From contig CAVFQD010000056.1 of the NCBI GenBank assembly GCA_963624605.1, positions 1 through 11,190 of the forward strand: DNA of 11,190 nt, given 5' to 3'. The DNA comes from Fimenecus sp963624605. GTDB taxonomy: Bacteria; Bacillota; Clostridia; Oscillospirales; Acutalibacteraceae. The notes under the pieces were generated by a model, which was given only the letters and a program-made list of their open reading frames with translations, did not search any database and was not told the DNA's origin. Of this stretch, positions 7,254-11,190 are shown piece by piece. A program made the translations under genes and the position numbers. Each line of letters starts with the position of its first letter. Position 1 is the stretch's first letter.

Positions 7254-8731
7254 TGCTTTTTGCTCCTTTCTTTTTTCCTTTTAACCGACACCGTAACGAC
7301 NNNNNNNNNNACTGCTGTAATCATTATTATCAGCATGGCGATGCAGATATAAATTATATTTCCGTTTCCTAAAACAGAGGCAATTGCCCGTATATTGTCG
7401 CTGCTGACAGAGGACGAATTTATCTTTCCTGCCGTGAAGCCCTCATCAAAGTGGATATAATTGGTGTATTGATATTTATCAATTCCCTTGATTGCAAGCT
7501 GAGATCCTGTTTCATTTGAACAAAGCCATATGGAAGAGCCCTCGTAAAGACCTCCGCAATATAAATATGCGGTAGAGGCTGTTCCGTCCTGTAGGCAAAC
7601 ATCGCTTGCTTTTCCGTTGACGGTATTGTCCTTTATTACAAGCTTACCCGAAGCGTTCATGTCATACATACTGTCAACATATATTCCGCCGCCGTATTTT
7701 GATGCAGTGTTATATTGAATACTGCCGCCGATAAAAAACACCTTGTCGGCATTTATGAACACCGCACCGCCCTCTGATGCGGCGTGATTGTAGTACATCT
7801 GACAGTCATAGAAATATGTTCCGTTGTTTGAATCACAATAAACAGCTCCGCCGTCATCATCGCTCGATGTATTTTGTGAAAGCAGACAGCTTCTGAATTC
7901 AGTTGTAACGCTTCCGTCGGCAAATACGGCGCCGCCTTCTTCAATAGAGGAATTTGAACAGAAGCGGGTGGAGGTAATGCTTACGCTTCCGTTATTTGCA
8001 TAAATTGCGCCGCCGTTATCCTCGGCATAATTTCCCTCAAAAACCGAATTGCTTATTTTTACTGTTGCCGCATCACTGTAAATGGCTCCTCCGCAGCATT
8101 CGCCCGATGAATCATAGGTACGGTTGCCGTAGAACGAACCGCCGTCAACATTGAGGTGAGCACCTGAGCCGGTGATGCTGATTGCTCCTCCGTCGTCAGT
8201 TGAAATACAGTTAAGTACAGTGCCGCCGTAAAGGTTGAGAGTTGCATTGTCTGCAACAACTATTCCGCCGCCTCGTTTGGTATTTGAACCGTTTTTAATT
8301 GCGCCGCCCTTAAAAAGCTTTGATACGGTATATTCGTCGCTTCTCGAGTCGGTAATTGTTACGGTTGAATTGACATATAAAACATTGCCTCCGGATGTCG
8401 GCTTGAATAGATTTCTGTCAATAGAGTAGCCATTCAGGTCGATTGTAAGATTGTTGCCGCCGGAATAGCTCAGTGCACCGTTATCAAAGCCGGAGCCGCT
8501 GCCGAGAGAACCGGAGCTGTCAGCCTGCCAGTCCTTATTAAGCATAAATGTTACTTCGCCGCTGTTACCTAAGTCAACAGCCTTGCTCCATGCTTCTGAA
8601 AATGAGGAATAGGAGACAGATGTGCCGTTTGAATTTACGGTAGCACATGGTTCCTCGGCATGAGAAACAAAGCCAATGGCTGTTGACAGTGCAAGCACGG
8701 TTATAAAACTTGTGATTTTCTTGAATTTCAT
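7250..8731 (-). CDS. Membrane-anchored right-handed beta-helix surface protein (Pmp-like GGA[IV] repeats)
   Basis: From the ATG at 8731 this encodes about 493 residues. A signal peptide (basic FKK, hydrophobic core, probable cleavage after SHA at 25) leads into a repetitive region. At least eight coils begin with GGGI or GGA[IV] at residues 155, 181, 214, 240, 266, 294, 321 and 347, mostly 26-28 apart, several with an NxS/FxxN element such as FEGN and FCSN. This is the pattern of right-handed parallel beta-helices and of chlamydial Pmp-type repeats, found in adhesins and some polysaccharide-binding proteins. No catalytic site is recognisable. A C-terminal membrane helix (about 459-480) and a basic tail (KRKKERSKKQ) anchor it with the helix outside. 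The ten-N gap falls in this anchor and gives four unknown residues, so the exact length is uncertain. An alternative ATG at 8740 adds three residues but has its GGGA directly against the start; the ATG at 8731 has CGGGA 9 bases upstream. Confidence 0.88.
   Translation of the reverse strand: MKFKKITSFITVLALSTAIGFVSHAEEPCATVNSNGTSVSYSSFSEAWSKAVDLGNSGEVTFMLNKDWQADSSGSLGSGSGFDNGALSYSGGNNLTIDLNGYSIDRNLFKPTSGGNVLYVNSTVTITDSRSDEYTVSKLFKGGAIKNGSNTKRGGGIVVADNATLNLYGGTVLNCISTDDGGAISITGSGAHLNVDGGSFYGNRTYDSSGECCGGAIYSDAATVKISNSVFEGNYAEDNGGAIYANNGSVSITSTRFCSNSSIEEGGAVFADGSVTTEFRSCLLSQNTSSDDDGGAVYCDSNNGTYFYDCQMYYNHAASEGGAVFINADKVFFIGGSIQYNTASKYGGGIYVDSMYDMNASGKLVIKDNTVNGKASDVCLQDGTASTAYLYCGGLYEGSSIWLCSNETGSQLAIKGIDKYQYTNYIHFDEGFTAGKINSSSVSSDNIRAIASVLGNGNIIYICIAMLIIMITAXXXXVVTVSVKRKKERSKKQ
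7263..7269 (-). promoter_or_regulatory. Ribosome binding site of the 1537-residue protein gene
   Basis: AAAGGAG on the - strand lies 9 bases before the ATG at 7253, within the final Lys/Arg codons of the beta-helix gene. With the ATGA stop/start overlap at 7250-7253 it points to coupled translation. Confidence 0.85.
7301..7310. other. Assembly gap (10 Ns)
   Basis: Ten unknown bases interrupt the region coding for the C-terminal membrane helix of the beta-helix protein. A plausible hydrophobic helix on one side and a plausible basic tail with a coupled stop on the other suggest that the true length keeps frame, but the number of missing bases is not certain. Confidence 0.98.
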
Positions 8732-8740
8732 TAAACTCAT

Positions 8741-8745
8741 TCCCG
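8741..8745 (-). promoter_or_regulatory. Weak ribosome binding site deciding the beta-helix gene start
   Basis: CGGGA on the - strand is 9 bases before the ATG at 8731 but directly abuts the ATG at 8740, so it favours the shorter product. The 24-33 base gap from the previous stop holds no terminator-like hairpin. Confidence 0.5.
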
Positions 8746-8764
8746 TTACTTAATAATAGGAGTG

Positions 8765-10987
8765 TCAGGCGTTCCTTTTCTTTTTAACACTTTTGCTGAT
8801 AAAGTATGATACAACTGCAATCACAGCCAATGCGCCGCCGCCGATTAAAGCATAGGTGCCGTTTGAAAAAATACTGCCCGAAAAAGCCGTCTTATCTGTA
8901 TCAAAGAACATATAAATACCGTTTTTATCGTCTGAATAGGTATATCCGAGCTTCTCGTTGGTCAGATTTTGAGCAACATTTTCGCCGAACATAGAAAGTG
9001 CTGTGCAGTTATCATCAGGAAGGTTACTGCTTTCATATCGAACAAGAAGCTTTGTCGTAATGGGATTTCCTGCAGCCTTATCCTTTGTAGTATAAACAGC
9101 AACCCACTGTCTGCCGACATCTCCGTTGATATCGCCGAAATCACCAAGAAGCTTTGTGCTGTCGGTCACCATATTCTGTTCTTGCCTGTTGCATTTAACC
9201 GCAGTGTAATAGGTAAAGGTTTTTTCGTCATTTTCGTTGACATCCTGATTTACCATGTGCATAGGTATAGGTGTAAATTCAGCGTTGTAATATGCTTTTA
9301 TATCGTTGTAAGTGCTCCAAATCGCAACACCAAAGAGTATGATGGAAATACAGGTCATTGCTATACCGGAATAATAAAATACTTTTTCCCATGTTTGCGA
9401 ACGACCGATGCCTGCAATTGCTTCGTCAGCCGCATCTATGGAGTCGCCGTATTTCTTGTTGTAGAAATTATAAGCTTCATCATCAATTGCTTGAGTGGTT
9501 TTTCTTCCGTAATATGAAACGTTTTCCGTAGCTGTTTGATAATCCAAAGCTAAATTTTCAGCAACTGTTTTCATATGTGGGCTCAGCATCCATGAAGCAA
9601 CGGCAGCTGCAACGGAAACGGCAAATACCGAATAAATTACTATTGAGGTGAGTGAAATGCTGCTGAATACGCCCGTAACAGCGTCCTTACCGCTTGACGC
9701 TTGAAGCCTTAACGCCTCATTTGTCAAGGCAACTTCATTTCCGAAAATAGTCCTGTCAACACCATCGTAAACGGAAGCCTTCAATTTTTCTTTTGACGCT
9801 ACACCTGTTTCCTCCATAGCTTCCTTGAAAGCCTTGTCGCCGTTCATGCCGAGAGAAACTATCTGATACATCGGTAAGAAGTCAAGGCAAGCTCTCTGAC
9901 CCTTTGTCAGAACGGAAACGAGAGGGTAGAGCAGGTATCTGTCCGCATTTTCAAGGTCGTATTCATCGCTCGTGATTAAATCGTAAAGCGAAATATCGTC
10001 GTTTACCAAGCTTTTGAGAACCGCATACTGCGTTCCTGCGGCAAACCAGTTTGTTATGTCAAAATCCTCGTGTTCAGCCGCATATGCCTCTACCTCTTTT
10101 TCGGTACTGCCAAGGGGAAGGTCTTCTTTAGTGTAGTTTTCAAGGTAATTTTTATAAGCTTCAAACTTTGAGTAAATTGACTTCGCATCCTCGTCATATT
10201 CGGCGGCAAGCTGCTTAACGGCTTGGTCGACAGGGAGATTTTTCTCGTCCATAAGCCCTTCAACCATTTCGTCATATGTTTTTGCGGTGTTATATCTTTC
10301 TGCCCAAAGTGACTGAGTGTCATCGCAAGCAAGGGCGATTATCTGCTCGATACTGAGAACAGCATTTGAATTGCCCTGCATAAGAATTGTCGTCATATCG
10401 GCAATCTTGCTTTTTTCATCATCTGTTAAAGCGTTGTATTCCTCGTCGGAATATTCCTCCTTAACTCTGTTGAGGAGAAGGTCGCCCATATACTGCTGTG
10501 TATCATCGTCATAGAGAAGATTGAGCATATCGTGTGCGGCTTTTGCACGCTCCTGACCGTTGTTGTAGTTGTTTCTGTACTCGTTTACGGAAACAACAAA
10601 GTCAGAGATAAACGCTTGAATGTTTGACTTCTGCTCGTCAAGAAGCATCTGATAATCCTGAACGCTGTAGCCGCCTTTCATATTCATAAGACGCATATCA
10701 GTTATGGCTTCCTCGGGGTCGGTGGTAGTTTTATATCCGAGATAAACAGCTCTCTTTGTAGAGAATGTATCATCGGCACCTTCATTGAGGTTGTAATCAA
10801 GAACCTCATATCCGTTATTTGTAAGCCAGTTTTTTGCCTCATCCTCCGTGTTGCCGTAGCTTAAATAGACTTCCTTGATATAGGTTTTGTCTCTGGAGGA
10901 AGCGGCAAATGCGTTGGTGCAGGTAAGAAGACATGTAGTTAAAATAAGAAATACGCTTATAAACGCATTTATTATTCTTTTTGTCAT
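8765..10987 (-). CDS. Membrane-anchored surface protein with split MABP-like beta module and helical insert
   Basis: This 740-residue protein starts with a signal peptide (hydrophobic core 5-24, likely cleavage near AFA at 26-28). Residues 36-103 form a beta half-module (YIKEVYL, NGYEVLD, NLNEG, AVYLGYKTT, AITDMRL). Residues 110-440 are acidic, Asp/Glu-rich and probably helical. Membrane helices are likely at 445-467, 536-558 and 711-730, with a final basic tail (KKKR). Residues 590-697 give a second beta half-module (GRQWVAVYTTK, GNPITTKLLV, NLTNEKLGYTY, GIYMFF). With a cleaved signal, topology places both half-modules outside, residues 468-535 inside, and the basic tail inside. The order of parts matches the first 660 residues of the 1537-residue protein, so the two are paralogues. 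A 4-base gap separates it from the upstream paralogue; AAAGGCGGA precedes the ATG. I know no characterised protein with this architecture, and function is unknown; a surface structural or receptor role is inference. Confidence 0.88.
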   Translation of the reverse strand: MTKRIINAFISVFLILTTCLLTCTNAFAASSRDKTYIKEVYLSYGNTEDEAKNWLTNNGYEVLDYNLNEGADDTFSTKRAVYLGYKTTTDPEEAITDMRLMNMKGGYSVQDYQMLLDEQKSNIQAFISDFVVSVNEYRNNYNNGQERAKAAHDMLNLLYDDDTQQYMGDLLLNRVKEEYSDEEYNALTDDEKSKIADMTTILMQGNSNAVLSIEQIIALACDDTQSLWAERYNTAKTYDEMVEGLMDEKNLPVDQAVKQLAAEYDEDAKSIYSKFEAYKNYLENYTKEDLPLGSTEKEVEAYAAEHEDFDITNWFAAGTQYAVLKSLVNDDISLYDLITSDEYDLENADRYLLYPLVSVLTKGQRACLDFLPMYQIVSLGMNGDKAFKEAMEETGVASKEKLKASVYDGVDRTIFGNEVALTNEALRLQASSGKDAVTGVFSSISLTSIVIYSVFAVSVAAAVASWMLSPHMKTVAENLALDYQTATENVSYYGRKTTQAIDDEAYNFYNKKYGDSIDAADEAIAGIGRSQTWEKVFYYSGIAMTCISIILFGVAIWSTYNDIKAYYNAEFTPIPMHMVNQDVNENDEKTFTYYTAVKCNRQEQNMVTDSTKLLGDFGDINGDVGRQWVAVYTTKDKAAGNPITTKLLVRYESSNLPDDNCTALSMFGENVAQNLTNEKLGYTYSDDKNGIYMFFDTDKTAFSGSIFSNGTYALIGGGALAVIAVVSYFISKSVKKKRNA
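8774..8953 (-). repeat. Paralogous C-terminal anchor repeat, copy 2
   Basis: These 60 codons (residues 679-738 of the 740-residue protein) align without gaps with the 60 codons at 11010-11189. The similarity covers the end of the beta half-module, a GSIF/NGTYALIGG linker, the membrane helix and the basic tail. It reflects tandem gene duplication, not a mobile element. Confidence 0.85.
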
Positions 10988-10991
10988 ATGT

Positions 10992-11190
10992 TTATTCCGC
11001 CTTTACTTGTTTTTTCTTTTTAGCGTTCTTGCTTACGAAGTATACGATTACAGCTATTGCCGCAACTGCACAGCCTCCGATAAGCGCATAGGTGCCGTTT
11101 GTAAAAATACTGCCGACATAAGCGTTGGAGTCGGTATTGAAGAAGAGATAAATTCCGTTCTTACCATCTGAGTATGTATAACCCATTTTC
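10992..11190 (-). CDS. C-terminal fragment of a tandem paralogue of the 740-residue protein, 5' end outside window
   Basis: The frame is open to the window edge and ends with TAA at 10992-10994. The 65 complete codons match the end of the 740-residue protein: GYTYSD, KNGIY, FF, GSIF and NGTYALIGG are identical, followed by a membrane helix and a Lys-rich tail (KNAKKKKQVKAE). By hand about 70% of 60 aligned residues agree. The Met encoded at 11184-11186 aligns with Leu680 of the paralogue, so it is internal and not a start; the gene continues beyond the window. It is the first visible gene of the - strand operon and sits 4 bases before the next start. It is presumably another membrane-anchored member of the same family. 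Confidence 0.85.
   Translation of the reverse strand, partial: KMGYTYSDGKNGIYLFFNTDSNAYVGSIFTNGTYALIGGCAVAAIAVIVYFVSKNAKKKKQVKAE
11010..11189 (-). repeat. Paralogous C-terminal anchor repeat, copy 1
   Basis: Partner of the 8774-8953 repeat, about 2.2 kb away and in the same orientation. The repeat probably continues past the window edge. Confidence 0.85.

Noticed and set aside
9110..9150. Dockerin-like GDINGD motif in the 740-residue protein
   Set aside because: Only one short match and no second calcium-binding repeat. The 1537-residue paralogue has NINGDNARRW at the equivalent place, running into a beta strand, so it is part of the shared beta module.
8969..9517. 182-codon open frame on the + strand opposite the 740-residue gene
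   Set aside because: It lies wholly antisense to a gene with clear signal peptide, paralogues and domain layout; its product is Cys/Ile/Val-rich with no recognisable features.
10887..11171. 94-codon + strand frame near the right edge
   Set aside because: Antisense to the signal peptide of the 740-residue gene and to the conserved anchor of its paralogue; its hydrophobic character mirrors those membrane segments.
7250..11190. Sortase-type LPxTG cell-wall anchoring
   Set aside because: No LPxTG-like motif precedes the C-terminal helices of the beta-helix protein or the two 740-type proteins; they look like plain membrane anchors with basic tails.

Overview
The window looks like a draft-assembly contig piece from a Gram-positive Clostridia-type bacterium. 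An Oscillospiraceae/Ruminococcus-like gut species would fit, but this is inference from the moderately AT-rich composition, strong AAGGAG-type ribosome binding sites, tight operons, Gram-positive-style signal peptides and C-terminal membrane anchors; no phylogenetic marker gene is present. A run of ten Ns at 7301-7310 marks an assembly gap. No RNA gene, CRISPR array, transposase or phage gene was seen.

Two operons converge. The left one (+ strand, 1-1274) holds the 3' part of a polytopic membrane protein gene overlapping by 13 bases a gene for a PrsW-family intramembrane protease, with the EExxK, ExN and two His motifs all visible. A 14-bp stem, 6-base loop bidirectional terminator (1281-1314) separates it from the right operon.

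The right operon (- strand, 11190 down to 1329) is the notable part. In transcription order it has: the C-terminus of a truncated gene; a 740-residue paralogue of that gene; a beta-helix protein of about 493 residues with GGA[IV] coils and a C-terminal membrane anchor; a 1537-residue protein; and a 435-residue secreted protein with an internal duplication. Spacing is very tight (4 bases; 33 bases; ATGA overlap; 3 bases), so the genes are probably co-transcribed and partly translationally coupled. Every product carries export or membrane signals.

The truncated protein, the 740-residue protein and the 1537-residue protein are related. The two full-length ones share an N-terminal beta half-module (YI.EV ... 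GY.V ... NLN ... YLGYKTT ... AITDI), a long helical extracytoplasmic region, a hydrophobic block, and a second beta half-module (RRW/GRQW ... YTTK ... G.PI ... NLN ... IYMF). The pattern resembles the MABP beta-prism (MVB12-associated beta-prism), with the two halves separated by about 500 residues. The 1537-residue protein adds about 900 residues of further alternating half-modules. Together these genes look like a multi-component cell-surface apparatus for adhesion, surface display or envelope interaction that I cannot match to a named system. A regulatory link to the PrsW-like protease is possible but rests only on proximity.
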